A DNA stretch of 37,058 nt from an uncultured Gammaproteobacteria bacterium (GCA_913063495.1 CAJXXT010000029.1:1-37058), one strand, 5' to 3'; shown: positions 25,324 to 33,817, counted from the first letter of the stretch. Numbers and translations are program-made. Notes: generated by a model from the letters alone, not told the origin.

Positions 25324-27454
25324 GAAACTTCTCTAGCCAAGCTAACACTTTTTCTGGTGCATGGGCCCGTTTCCACTCCCCTGCGGCATATTTGTTTGCC
25401 TCGGCCAATGTTGGATAGGTATGAATAGTTCCCAAAATTTTATTTAGTCCCATCCCATGTTTCATCGCAAATACGAACTCTGCTAACAAATCACCTGCGT
25501 GAGTTCCAACAATAGTGACCCCCAATATTTTATCTTTACCTGGCACGGTAAGTACTTTAACAAATCCATCGGTAGCACTATCTGCAATAGCTCTGTCAAG
25601 GTCATCTATTTCATAGCGGGTTAATTCATACTCTATACCTTTCTCTTTAGCTTCTTGTTCATTTAACCCAACGCGTGCAACTTCTGGGTCAATAAAGGTT
25701 GTCCAAGGGATAACGGAATAATCAACTTTAAATTTCTTGAAGTCACCAAACAGTGAATTGACAGCTGCATACCACGCTTGATGGGCTGCTGTATGGGTGA
25801 ACTGAAAAGGACCCGCGACGTCTCCTGCAGCGTAGATATTCGGATATATTGTTTCTAAATAATCATTTGTCACCACGGTTCGTTCGGTCGACACACCGAT
25901 ATCTTCAAGGCCATACCCGGTCAATCTTGCTGTACGGCCTACTGCACAAATAAGAATATCAAAGGGCACTCGCTTTTCCTCACCGGCGTGCTCTACTACT
26001 ATGTATTTGTCATCACCGTCCTTTTCACAACGAAGAGCTTTGTGTTCCGTAAGAACTTGTACGCCGCTTTTCTCTAATGCACTTTTTGCCAAATCAGAAA
26101 CTTCCTGATCTTCCCGAATCATTATTCGGGGTAGCATTTCAATTTGTGCAACAGCTGAGCCTAATCGTGCGAAACTTTGTGCTAATTCACAACCTATGGG
26201 GCCACCGCCGAGCACAACCATTCGCTTAGGTGGTTCTTCATGTTTTGCCAACTCATCCCATAACGTATCACTAGTAAGATAACCCACATCATCAAGGCCA
26301 GGAATCGGAGGAACAAAAGGTTGGGCTCCTGCAGCGATAACAATAGAACGCGCAGTTAATCGCTGAGTAGTACCGTCATTTAAAGCAATTTCAACTGTCC
26401 AAGGATCAACCACTTTTGCATAACCCTGTAGTACTTCGACTCCAAGCCCAGTGTATCGTTCAACACTATCATGGGGCTCAACTGCCGCAATAATGTCATG
26501 AACACGAGCCATTACCTTTTTAAAGCTAAATGTTGGTGTTGTTGATTCCAAACCGTACTTTTCACCATCTCGCATTTGCTGAGCGACTTTGGCACTCTTG
26601 ATTAATGCTTTACTTGGCACACACCCGTAGTTCAAGCAATCCCCACCCATTTTATGAGCTTCGATAAGTGTAACTTTGGCTTTCACTGCTGCCGCAATGT
26701 AAGAACTGACAAGTCCTGCTGCACCGCCTCCAATAACAATAAGGTTACGATCAAATGATTTGGGTTTATTCCACTTTGCGTATACTTTTTTCTTTTGGAT
26801 TGAGGAAATGATTTTCTTCGCTATTAAAGGGAAAATCCCGAGTAACGCGAACGACGCGATTAAAGACGGGGAAAGAATTCCCGCCAAACTATCGATTTGT
26901 GCGAGTTGAGTACCCGCATTTACGTAAACAACCGTTCCTGCCAACATGCCTATCTGGCTAACAAAAAAGAATGTTAGGGTTTTAATTGGCGTCAAACCCA
27001 TTAAAAGATTAATAAGAAAAAAGGGAAATACAGGTACTAGGCGCAAGGTAAATAAGTAAAAAGCCCCTTCCTTTTCAATTCCATCATTTAGTGCTTGCAG
27101 CCTATCACCAAACTTTGATTGAACACTTTCTTTCAATATGAATCGCGCTGCTAAAAAGGCGCATGTTGCTCCAATGGTTGAAGCAAAAGACACTATTATT
27201 GTGCCCCAAACCACACCAAAAAATGCACCTGCGGCAAGTGTCATTACCGCTGCTCCCGGCAACGACAATGCGGTAACAGCAATATAGATACCTAAAAAAC
27301 CAAGACCCACCAACAAAGGTTGGGCATTCTTCCACTCGGCAATCTGATCTTGGCTAGATTTTATACTTTCCAGGGACAACAATTGATCAACATCAAACGC
27401 GAAAAATGCAACCAGCAACGCAGAAATGATGGCGATAATAATGATTTTCTTCAT
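25304..27454 (-). CDS. TVP38/TMEM64 domain fused to mercuric-reductase-like pyridine nucleotide-disulfide oxidoreductase
   Basis: 716 aa. Residues 1-225 are a DedA-like TVP38/TMEM64 (SNARE-associated) membrane domain, with AGAFFGVVWGTIIVSFASTIGATCAFLAARF and LRLVPVFPFFLINLLMG. Residues 237-716 are a flavoprotein disulfide reductase: IVIGGGAAGLVSSYIAAA, redox-active C273-LNY-GC278 in GGDCLNYGCVPSKALIKSAK, GGGPIGCELAQSFARLGS for NAD(P)H, AAGDVAGPFQFTHTAAHQA, and the dimer-face His/Glu of HTYPTLAEANK. It lacks the N-terminal HMA domain and C-terminal Cys pair of true MerA. The membrane domain should place the reductase on the inner membrane. Such fusions are known in databases, but their substrate is not. 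Here it sits in an arsenic operon. Confidence 0.88.
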   Translation of the reverse strand: MKKIIIIAIISALLVAFFAFDVDQLLSLESIKSSQDQIAEWKNAQPLLVGLGFLGIYIAVTALSLPGAAVMTLAAGAFFGVVWGTIIVSFASTIGATCAFLAARFILKESVQSKFGDRLQALNDGIEKEGAFYLFTLRLVPVFPFFLINLLMGLTPIKTLTFFFVSQIGMLAGTVVYVNAGTQLAQIDSLAGILSPSLIASFALLGIFPLIAKKIISSIQKKKVYAKWNKPKSFDRNLIVIGGGAAGLVSSYIAAAVKAKVTLIEAHKMGGDCLNYGCVPSKALIKSAKVAQQMRDGEKYGLESTTPTFSFKKVMARVHDIIAAVEPHDSVERYTGLGVEVLQGYAKVVDPWTVEIALNDGTTQRLTARSIVIAAGAQPFVPPIPGLDDVGYLTSDTLWDELAKHEEPPKRMVVLGGGPIGCELAQSFARLGSAVAQIEMLPRIMIREDQEVSDLAKSALEKSGVQVLTEHKALRCEKDGDDKYIVVEHAGEEKRVPFDILICAVGRTARLTGYGLEDIGVSTERTVVTNDYLETIYPNIYAAGDVAGPFQFTHTAAHQAWYAAVNSLFGDFKKFKVDYSVIPWTTFIDPEVARVGLNEQEAKEKGIEYELTRYEIDDLDRAIADSATDGFVKVLTVPGKDKILGVTIVGTHAGDLLAEFVFAMKHGMGLNKILGTIHTYPTLAEANKYAAGEWKRAHAPEKVLAWLEKFHGWRRG

Positions 27455-27531
27455 GAGTTTTCGATGATTCCTAATATGATTTCACGCTCTGTCGGTGAAC
27501 AACCTACTTTTCTTACACTAATTTCAAGCAT
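27451..27531 (-). CDS. Possible 26-codon leader ORF overlapping the oxidoreductase start
   Basis: MLEISVRKVGCSPTEREI... ends in TGA that overlaps the oxidoreductase ATG (ATGA). It lies in the only sizeable gap (216 bases, 27455-27670) between the membrane fusion protein gene and this gene. No good ribosome site is visible, so it may be chance; the coupling geometry is the only argument. The rest of the gap shows no clear terminator. Confidence 0.25.
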   Translation of the reverse strand: MLEISVRKVGCSPTEREIILGIIENS

Positions 27532-27670
27532 TTGATGATGCACGTTTTAAGCAGGTATTCCTAGCGTGAAGTTTTTAGCCCAGAACTGAGCTTTAATTCT
27601 AGTCTAAAAGAGAAAATCACGCCGCCGCAGGTACGTTAGTACACAAAGCACAAGCAACCCAGGTTCACGC

Positions 27671-28729
27671 TCATCTTACAATTGGCAGCACCCATTCCCC
27701 CTCAGCCACGCCCGAAACAATCTCAACCATAGCATCGGGAAAGGCCTTGCCTACCCTAACAAATCGACGTTCGACAACATCCTTATTCAACACCCAAACG
27801 ATATCAAGCTGCCCAACCTTTGCAACCCTCTCGTCCGGCATCAGCAAAACATTGGCTTTACCAGCAGGAACTCGTAACTGGGCGTACATTCCAGGTAGCA
27901 AATTTTGTGAGTTTTGTAATCGGCTTTTAACGAGAAAACTACGTGATCCTGTACTACCTGCAGGAACTAGCTCTTCTATGTTTGACGCTAACGTTACCTC
28001 CAAGGCCGGTATGGTCACCTCTAACGACTGCGTATTATTTAGAGATAATGCTAACTGCTCTCGCACATAGGCTTCAACGCGTAGAGACAATGGGTTGTAC
28101 AGTGACAGGAGCGGTATTCCTGGCTGGACCGTATCACCAGGTTCCGCAAAACGGTCAACAATACGGCCATTAATTGGCGCAATAACCTTAGCAAAACCAA
28201 GTGAAATATTGGCTTCTTCTAATGCCTGTTTCGTCCGAACTAAATCGGCAACAAGAGCATCTCGATTTGCTTGTGCTTTGTCTAGGTCAGCGTGAGCCAA
28301 TAACCCTTTTCCAGCAAGGTCTTTTGCTCTTGCAAACGCTTTTTGGGCCTCAATCATTCGAGCGCTGGTTGATTGGATCGCTGCATCTGCCTGCAATACA
28401 CGAGACCGTAGATCAGTTTGTTCAAGTTCTATCAATACTTGACCTTGCTTAACCATATCTCCGGCCCGGACATGAACCTTTTTAATTCTTGCCAATATCC
28501 TAGATGAAATTACTGTTGATTGCTTTGGCTCGACACTCGCCGGAACCGCCTCAAAAATGAGTTGCTCTCGTTTTTCGACCGCAACCACATCCTTCTCACC
28601 AGTATATTCGGAAGTAATATTACCAGGGGCCAATTTTTCATTAAAAGCGCCCGCCATCCAAGCAATCATCAACAACAAGCCAGTAATAGTAATAATTGGA
28701 ACGACGATTTTCATCTGTGTTGTTTTCAT
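27671..28729 (-). CDS. RND efflux periplasmic adaptor (membrane fusion protein)
   Basis: 352 aa. N-terminal anchor helix (VVPIITITGLLLMIAWMAGAF), then the split lipoyl/barrel-sandwich halves SSRILARIKKVHVRAGDMVKQGQVLIEL and IAPINGRIVDRFAEPGDTVQPG around an alpha-hairpin (IQSTSARMIEAQKAFARAKDL ... ALEEANISLGF), then beta-barrel and membrane-proximal parts. It bridges the RND permease to an outer membrane channel, for which no gene lies in this window. ATG 28729 is chosen over 28762 because GAGG lies at the right distance and the longer form would run into the permease gene. Gap to the permease stop is 4 bases. Confidence 0.9.
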   Translation of the reverse strand: MKTTQMKIVVPIITITGLLLMIAWMAGAFNEKLAPGNITSEYTGEKDVVAVEKREQLIFEAVPASVEPKQSTVISSRILARIKKVHVRAGDMVKQGQVLIELEQTDLRSRVLQADAAIQSTSARMIEAQKAFARAKDLAGKGLLAHADLDKAQANRDALVADLVRTKQALEEANISLGFAKVIAPINGRIVDRFAEPGDTVQPGIPLLSLYNPLSLRVEAYVREQLALSLNNTQSLEVTIPALEVTLASNIEELVPAGSTGSRSFLVKSRLQNSQNLLPGMYAQLRVPAGKANVLLMPDERVAKVGQLDIVWVLNKDVVERRFVRVGKAFPDAMVEIVSGVAEGEWVLPIVR

Positions 28730-28733
28730 ACCA

Positions 28734-31700
28734 TTAAACCTCGCTCTGCTTGCTGTCTTCAAAAACCATTAGATAAACGATAGGTACTACCAGCAACGTA
28801 AACAAAGTGGAAGTAATAATTCCAAATATAATGGCTAACGCAAGACCACTGAAGACTGGGTCAAGCGTAATAATCAAATTTCCTAACAGCGTCGTTCCTG
28901 CGGTTAACAAAATAGGTCTCATTCTAATCGCACCAGCCTGTATTAACGCCTCTTTAATCTCCAAGCCACGGTCGCGCGCTTGTGTAATAAACTCAACAAG
29001 GATTAATGAATTTCTAACAACTATCCCTGCTAACGCAATCATGCCAATCATCGCCGTTGCAGTAAACAATACCGGATCAGGGGCACCTACAATGTCTCGC
29101 TCACCAAATTGATTTAACATCCAGAACCCAGGCATGATTCCAATGATTGTTAACGGAATAGCGGACATAATGATCAGTGATAAGCTGGTCGAATTTGTTT
29201 GTACCTTTAATACAAAAAATATGCCCACAAGCGCGAACATAAACGCCAGCCCCATATCAATAAATACATCGACGGTGACTTTCCATTCGCCTTCACCTGT
29301 CCAAACAACATCAATGCCATCCTCTAGCAACCATTCATCCCCTCCGCCGGGGACCAAAAAGGTACGTGATCGCCAATCAGTTTTTGTATTACTTACCGCA
29401 TTGGGGTTTGTGTCTGCACCGGCCCTGAGATCTGCATTTACGTCGGCGATGATTTCTGCAGGTGTTCTGCCTTCGAGTTCTGCCATAACATACACAACCG
29501 GACGAAGATCTTTGTGATGAATGGATGTATCCGCGGCAAGCGTAATAAACTCCCCCAGCTCACCCAAGGCAACAAGTGGCTGAGGCGCGGTACTTAATCC
29601 ATTATTACTACTTTGCTGAACAATACCTGGCAGACCTTTAACGTGAAGGTGCTGTAGATCATTTAGCGTTGCTCTTTCTGAAAATGGCAAGCGCAATACC
29701 ATCGGTAAAGGTTTAGCTTCTCGCTCTATCTGCATAAAACCAACTGGCAATCCTTGATTGGCCATCAGCAGTGTTTGAGTTATATCGCTTGTAGATATAC
29801 CAGACAAGGCTGCTTTTTTCTTGTCTACTACAAAACGCATGCGTTGGTGCATATCTTCCACGGTAGTATCAACTTCGGTAACAAACGCCTCCCGCTGCAA
29901 CCGACCTTTAACGTTTTGTGCTGCATTTTGAAGATCATGATAAGGCGTCAGGTCTGTCCCATACACCTCTGCAACCACTGTACTTAGTACAGGAGGTCCT
30001 GGTGGCACTTCAATTACTCTAATAGTAATACCGTTGGTATTTAGTGGCCTCAGAAGTTTACGCAATCGTAGAACAACAGCATGAGACTGATGCTCTCGCA
30101 ATTCTTTATCAATTAACGTAACCCGCAATTCGGCTGTGTTTGGAGACACTCGCTGATAGTAACGCCTAACCAAGCCATTAAAATCTATAGGTGAAGGCAC
30201 ACCTACAAAGCTAGCAACCGCCTGTACTTCGTTTACACGCTGCGTAATCTGGGAGATCCTCTCACTTAATGCTGCGGTTTCTTCTAACGTTGCGGATTCA
30301 GGCATATCAATAAGAACCTGAATTTCATTCTTATTATCAAAGGGCAGGAGTTTTAAAGGGACTAGGCGGAGCATCGGCAGCATAGCTGCACCAATAAAGA
30401 GGGCCAATACACCCCACAATACTATTTTTGATTTTTTTCGATCATTTAGTAATGGTTTCAATAGTTTACGATATGCCTTTAACAGACCTGTATCGGAAGT
30501 AGACATATCATCACCAATAATAATATTGGCTGGTGTGTTTTCTGGGGTGCGTAAAATTTTGCTTGCCAACCAGGGCGTAACAACAAAAGCAATCACGGTA
30601 CTTATGGCAACGCTGACGGGAACATTAAATGCTAGCGGAGCCATATAGGGACCCATCATGCCGCTAATAAATGCTAAAGGAATAAATGCAAGTACGATGG
30701 TAATCGTTGACATCAATAACGGTATTTTTATTTCAGAGATAGCCTCAACAATGCTGTCGTTTATAGACCCTGTTCGCTCTTTAAGAAACCGTTCGATATT
30801 ATCAACCCCGGTAATAGGGTCATCAACGAGTAAACCCAACGATAATATCAACGCAAATAATGTTACTCGATTAATGGTATAACCAAACATCATGTCTAAC
30901 GCTAATGTTATCCCGTAGCTAATGGGCACAGCAATCCCCACTACCAACGCAGGCCGCCACCCCAGAAACACAGCAATAAATATCACTACAGTGATAACAG
31001 CAAATGCCAAACTTGATGTTAGATTGTTTACTTTTTCGTTGGCAGTTTTTCCATAGTCCCTCAATACCTCTACACGAACGTCAGAAGGAAACACATTATT
31101 TTTAAGCTTTCCAATAGCTGCGTGCACATCTTCAGCAACTTTTACTGCATTGCTTCCCCTTTGTTTTGCAACACTGATAGCCACCATAGGGAAGTTCCCC
31201 TGATTCGCTATATAAGATGGATGTGAAGGTGAGAAATCTAACCAGCTATAACGGTCTGGTTCTGAAGGTCCATCAACTATTTTTGCGACATCTTGCAAAA
31301 ATACCGGGTGGCCATCAACAACATTAATAACTGTTTGTTTTAGTTCAGCAACATCACGAATGAAGTCACCGCTTTCTAATAAAAAGGATGTATTATTTAA
31401 GGTCCAGTGTCCTGTGGATTGTAATACATTAGATACCTGTAACGCATTAATGATATCCGTTGTAGTGCTTTGTCGAGCAGCAAGATTTTCTGAAGAAGGG
31501 AGGATTCGAATGGCTCGTGGCCGACCACCAACAACATTAACTTCACTTGTATTGTCAATCGCCTGCAAATACGTTGACACCTCATCAGCAAGACGCCTTA
31601 ATTCATAGTCACTGGTTTTATCGGGTCTATCACTCCATAGAGCAAGCATAACGATCGGAACATCGTCTACTTCAATAGGACTAACCATCCAATTTGAAAT

Positions 31701-32084
31701 AATACCAGGCATTTTATCTTGGTTAGAATACAGTTTGTTATAGGTGTTTAGAATAGATTCTTCCCTGTCCTCACCTACAAAAAAGCGTAAGGTAACGGAC
31801 GAACGCCCCGTAAGTGATGTTGAATACACATTTTCTACACCGGGAATTTGAGCGAGTAATTTTTCAAGGGGCGTAGTGACCTGACGTTCAACTTGCTTGG
31901 CCGAAAGGCCAGGAGCCTCGACAAGAATATCCACCATAGGTACGACTATCTGAGGTTCTTCTTCCCTAGCGGTAAAATTAAGTGCGATGGCTCCCAAAAA
32001 CAACGATAGAATCAATATGAAAATTGGAATCCCACCGGACAAACTGTTGGCAACCAATTTATCCAACGAATTAGATGTATTCAT
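28734..32084 (-). CDS. RND-superfamily efflux permease (AcrB/HAE-like)
   Basis: 1116 aa with the two-fold RND layout: TM1, large periplasmic loop, TM2-6, TM7, second loop, TM8-12. TM4 carries the proton-relay pair D421-D422 (LGLLVDDPITGVDNIERF). In TM10, R1024 (AGIVVRNSLILVEF) stands where AcrB has Lys940. The N-terminal loop FTAREEEPQIVVPMVDILVEAPGLSAKQVERQVTTPLE is typical of the broad HAE class. The CusA metal-binding methionines cannot be recognised by eye. It exports substrates to the outside with proton influx. With arsM and arsC downstream, methylated arsenicals, thiol conjugates or arsenite are candidate cargo (inference). Starts 30 bases after the ArsR-type gene. Confidence 0.9.
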   Translation of the reverse strand: MNTSNSLDKLVANSLSGGIPIFILILSLFLGAIALNFTAREEEPQIVVPMVDILVEAPGLSAKQVERQVTTPLEKLLAQIPGVENVYSTSLTGRSSVTLRFFVGEDREESILNTYNKLYSNQDKMPGIISNWMVSPIEVDDVPIVMLALWSDRPDKTSDYELRRLADEVSTYLQAIDNTSEVNVVGGRPRAIRILPSSENLAARQSTTTDIINALQVSNVLQSTGHWTLNNTSFLLESGDFIRDVAELKQTVINVVDGHPVFLQDVAKIVDGPSEPDRYSWLDFSPSHPSYIANQGNFPMVAISVAKQRGSNAVKVAEDVHAAIGKLKNNVFPSDVRVEVLRDYGKTANEKVNNLTSSLAFAVITVVIFIAVFLGWRPALVVGIAVPISYGITLALDMMFGYTINRVTLFALILSLGLLVDDPITGVDNIERFLKERTGSINDSIVEAISEIKIPLLMSTITIVLAFIPLAFISGMMGPYMAPLAFNVPVSVAISTVIAFVVTPWLASKILRTPENTPANIIIGDDMSTSDTGLLKAYRKLLKPLLNDRKKSKIVLWGVLALFIGAAMLPMLRLVPLKLLPFDNKNEIQVLIDMPESATLEETAALSERISQITQRVNEVQAVASFVGVPSPIDFNGLVRRYYQRVSPNTAELRVTLIDKELREHQSHAVVLRLRKLLRPLNTNGITIRVIEVPPGPPVLSTVVAEVYGTDLTPYHDLQNAAQNVKGRLQREAFVTEVDTTVEDMHQRMRFVVDKKKAALSGISTSDITQTLLMANQGLPVGFMQIEREAKPLPMVLRLPFSERATLNDLQHLHVKGLPGIVQQSSNNGLSTAPQPLVALGELGEFITLAADTSIHHKDLRPVVYVMAELEGRTPAEIIADVNADLRAGADTNPNAVSNTKTDWRSRTFLVPGGGDEWLLEDGIDVVWTGEGEWKVTVDVFIDMGLAFMFALVGIFFVLKVQTNSTSLSLIIMSAIPLTIIGIMPGFWMLNQFGERDIVGAPDPVLFTATAMIGMIALAGIVVRNSLILVEFITQARDRGLEIKEALIQAGAIRMRPILLTAGTTLLGNLIITLDPVFSGLALAIIFGIITSTLFTLLVVPIVYLMVFEDSKQSEV

Positions 32085-32114
32085 AACAAATAGGCTCAGT
32101 GTTTTTTATTGGCA

Positions 32115-32417
32115 TCACTGCGCGCAAAACATAGCGTATAAATGTTCTATTATCACCTTCACTCTAGGGTCTGCCAGCTGATAGAAAATCGTTTGAGATT
32201 CTCTTCGTGTACTAACAAACCCAGCATCTCTTAGTTTTGCCAAGTGCTGAGACAGCGCTGATTGAGATATTGGCACTAGCTCATTAAGTTCACCAACAGA
32301 GCGTTCACCCTCAATGAGCAAACACAACACCATTAAACGGTTACTATTGGCTAATTTCTTTAGGAATTGTTCTGCACTTTCTGCTTGAACGGCCATCTCG
32401 GCAGGGCTTATTTTCAT
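32115..32417 (-). CDS. ArsR-family winged-helix regulator, BigR/SqrR-like cysteine pair
   Basis: 100 aa. The helix-turn-helix is SVGELNELVPISQSALSQHLAKLRDAGFVSTRRES with the wing QTIFYQLADPRVK. Classical ArsR has an ELCVCDL metal site; here the matching stretch ELNELVP has no cysteine. Only C32 (MVLCLLIEGERS) and C98 (YAMFCAQ) are present, 66 residues apart, the same spacing as C41/C107 of the persulfide sensor SqrR. ATG 32417 with a GGAG site is preferred to 32435. First gene of the leftward train, so it probably represses the operon. The palindrome at 32505-32519 is a candidate site. The inducer could be reactive sulfur or an arsenical. Confidence 0.88.
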   Translation of the reverse strand: MKISPAEMAVQAESAEQFLKKLANSNRLMVLCLLIEGERSVGELNELVPISQSALSQHLAKLRDAGFVSTRRESQTIFYQLADPRVKVIIEHLYAMFCAQ

Positions 32418-32504
32418 AGTATCTCCATACAGCATTGATCCAGTCTAGATCTTTACATTAGAAAGTCAACAATTAGAAGATGGTAATTTAGGGCTGTCTA
32501 ATAT

Positions 32505-32519
32505 AGATTATTATAATCT
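32505..32519. promoter_or_regulatory. Palindrome AGATTATTATAATCT, candidate ArsR-family operator
   Basis: Perfect 7-bp arms about one central T, AT-rich like many ArsR-family sites, 87 bases upstream of the regulator ATG. Just downstream toward the gene, ATTAGAA occurs twice (32459-32480 area) as a direct repeat. The region 32418-32846 carries no confident gene apart from a possible 47-codon ORF. Confidence 0.45.
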
Positions 32520-32562
32520 TACAAAGAAACATTCTCATTTGGAGAACTGCTTATGAAAATCA

Positions 32563-32706
32563 ATGACGCACCAAAATAACTTCCACCGGGCGTTATTTCA
32601 TAAGAACTACCCAATTGGGGAACTTCAGTCTACCGGCGTTCATTGTTTACAGATGTACATACCTGGGTTAGGTACCATATTGGTTAGCAGCCAATACCAA
32701 CGATGA
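32563..32706 (+). CDS. Possible 47-aa ORF divergent from the ArsR-type gene
   Basis: Starts ATGACGCACCAAAATAAC. The peptide includes FHRALFHKNYPIGELQ and ends SSQYQR. A GGAG site at 32541 instead serves an ATG at 32553 that gives only eight codons overlapping this start in another frame. So either the short frame is a leader, or there is a frameshift joining the two, or nothing is translated. No family recognised. Confidence 0.25.
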   Translation: MTHQNNFHRALFHKNYPIGELQSTGVHCLQMYIPGLGTILVSSQYQR

Positions 32707-32799
32707 ACTGATTTATTCCTACTTTGTTGGCACCATTTTTCTTTTTGTGGGAGGTTTTTCCCAACTTTGGCCCGTAGTGAAAAACCCATGGATTCAGTA

Positions 32800-32808
32800 T
32801 GCTATGAT
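32800..32808 (+). promoter_or_regulatory. Extended -10 promoter of the lipoprotein gene
   Basis: TGCTATGAT, an extended -10 (TGn-TATGAT) about 38 bases before ATG 32847; no convincing -35 is seen, which extended -10 promoters can do without. Confidence 0.45.
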
Positions 32809-32846
32809 CGCCGCCCTCCAACATTTCCATATTAAGGATAGATAAA

Positions 32847-33731
32847 ATGGATTTCTTCCAGAAAAAATTATCGGCAGCATGGTTGCAGAGTTCTTCACCA
32901 ATAAAGACGTTGTTTGTGATATTTACTGTTACTTTACTTTCCGCCTGCAAGACCAGCAACTCCATTGATCCCATATTAGCAATAGGTGATGATGGTGCTA
33001 CCCACCTCAAATGGAGCAGCCCCCACCAAGATGTTTCACATTTCAACATCTATTTCTCCACGCTAGAAGGAACCGCATCAGAAGGCCAAAAGATTGGGCC
33101 CATTCCTGAATCCGCTCAAAAGCGAAATGGCACATATACTCATGCAGACCGAGTAAACGGCACAACCTACTACTATGTTGTAACAGGTGTGAGTCTTGAA
33201 GGTAAAGAATCAGCTCCTAGCATTGAGGTTAGCGCTACACCAGTAGAAGCCCCAGAAGAAGCGATCAATGGAAGGTTTCTAGCGATGGGTCAAAATGACG
33301 AAGTTATTCATGATTATGGAACAGGTCTCGAGTGGCAACGGTGCAGTGTCGGACAGACTTGGAATCAAATGCAGCAAAATTGCGAAGGTGACCGAGCTAC
33401 TTACGATTGGCAAACTGCGAACGACTTGACAGCGCCTGGGGGTTTCCGATTACCAACGTTGTATGAATTGCAAACGCTAATTTACTGTTCTTCTGCAGAG
33501 GTATATGGGATGGGCCGTCGTTCATGTGATGACAATTCTTCTCAACCAGCGATAGTAGAAAAAGCGTTTCCAAATTCAACACCTGATTCTACAACCGGGT
33601 GGACCAGGACAAGCACTATTGCTTTACTCCCCGGGCGATCCTATAGCGTGGGTTTTTATAGTGGTGTCTATGATCAAGTTGAGTTCCATATTACGCAGTC
33701 GGGAGTGCGTTTGGTTCGAGAAGCTCAATAA
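32847..33731 (+). CDS. Lipoprotein with fibronectin III-like and DUF1566 domains
   Basis: 294 aa. A lipobox LLSAC at 30-34 predicts lipid attachment at C34 after a long N-region. Residues about 48-133 form a FN3-like domain (THLKWSSPHQDVSHFNIYFST ... TTYYYVVTGVSLEGKES). Residues about 145-293 match DUF1566/Lcl C-terminal domain: TGLEWQRCSVGQTW, WQTANDLTAPGGFRLPTLYELQTLI, GWTRTST and SGVRLVRE. Such proteins are surface or periplasmic and of unknown role. ATG 32847 follows AAGGA. It is transcribed alone; the next gene converges. Confidence 0.85.
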   Translation: MDFFQKKLSAAWLQSSSPIKTLFVIFTVTLLSACKTSNSIDPILAIGDDGATHLKWSSPHQDVSHFNIYFSTLEGTASEGQKIGPIPESAQKRNGTYTHADRVNGTTYYYVVTGVSLEGKESAPSIEVSATPVEAPEEAINGRFLAMGQNDEVIHDYGTGLEWQRCSVGQTWNQMQQNCEGDRATYDWQTANDLTAPGGFRLPTLYELQTLIYCSSAEVYGMGRRSCDDNSSQPAIVEKAFPNSTPDSTTGWTRTSTIALLPGRSYSVGFYSGVYDQVEFHITQSGVRLVREAQ

Positions 33732-33767
33732 GAGTTTAGAATCTAGATACATATAATGGCGTCATTC

Positions 33768-33817
33768 AATCTAATCTGACCGGTATCGGTTTAAATGGAT
33801 ATTTGTCAGATTAGATT
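33768..33817. repeat. Perfect 13-bp inverted repeat in the 3' intergenic region
   Basis: AATCTAATCTGAC at 33768-33780 and GTCAGATTAGATT at 33805-33817 enclose 24 bases. It lies 37 bases after the lipoprotein stop and 94 bases before the convergent DUF4153 stop. It could terminate or stabilise transcripts, but no T tract follows either arm. Confidence 0.6.

Noticed and set aside
25304-27454. Calling the oxidoreductase merA
   Set aside because: It lacks the HMA domain and C-terminal vicinal cysteines of mercuric reductase and carries a TVP38 domain; no other mer gene is nearby.
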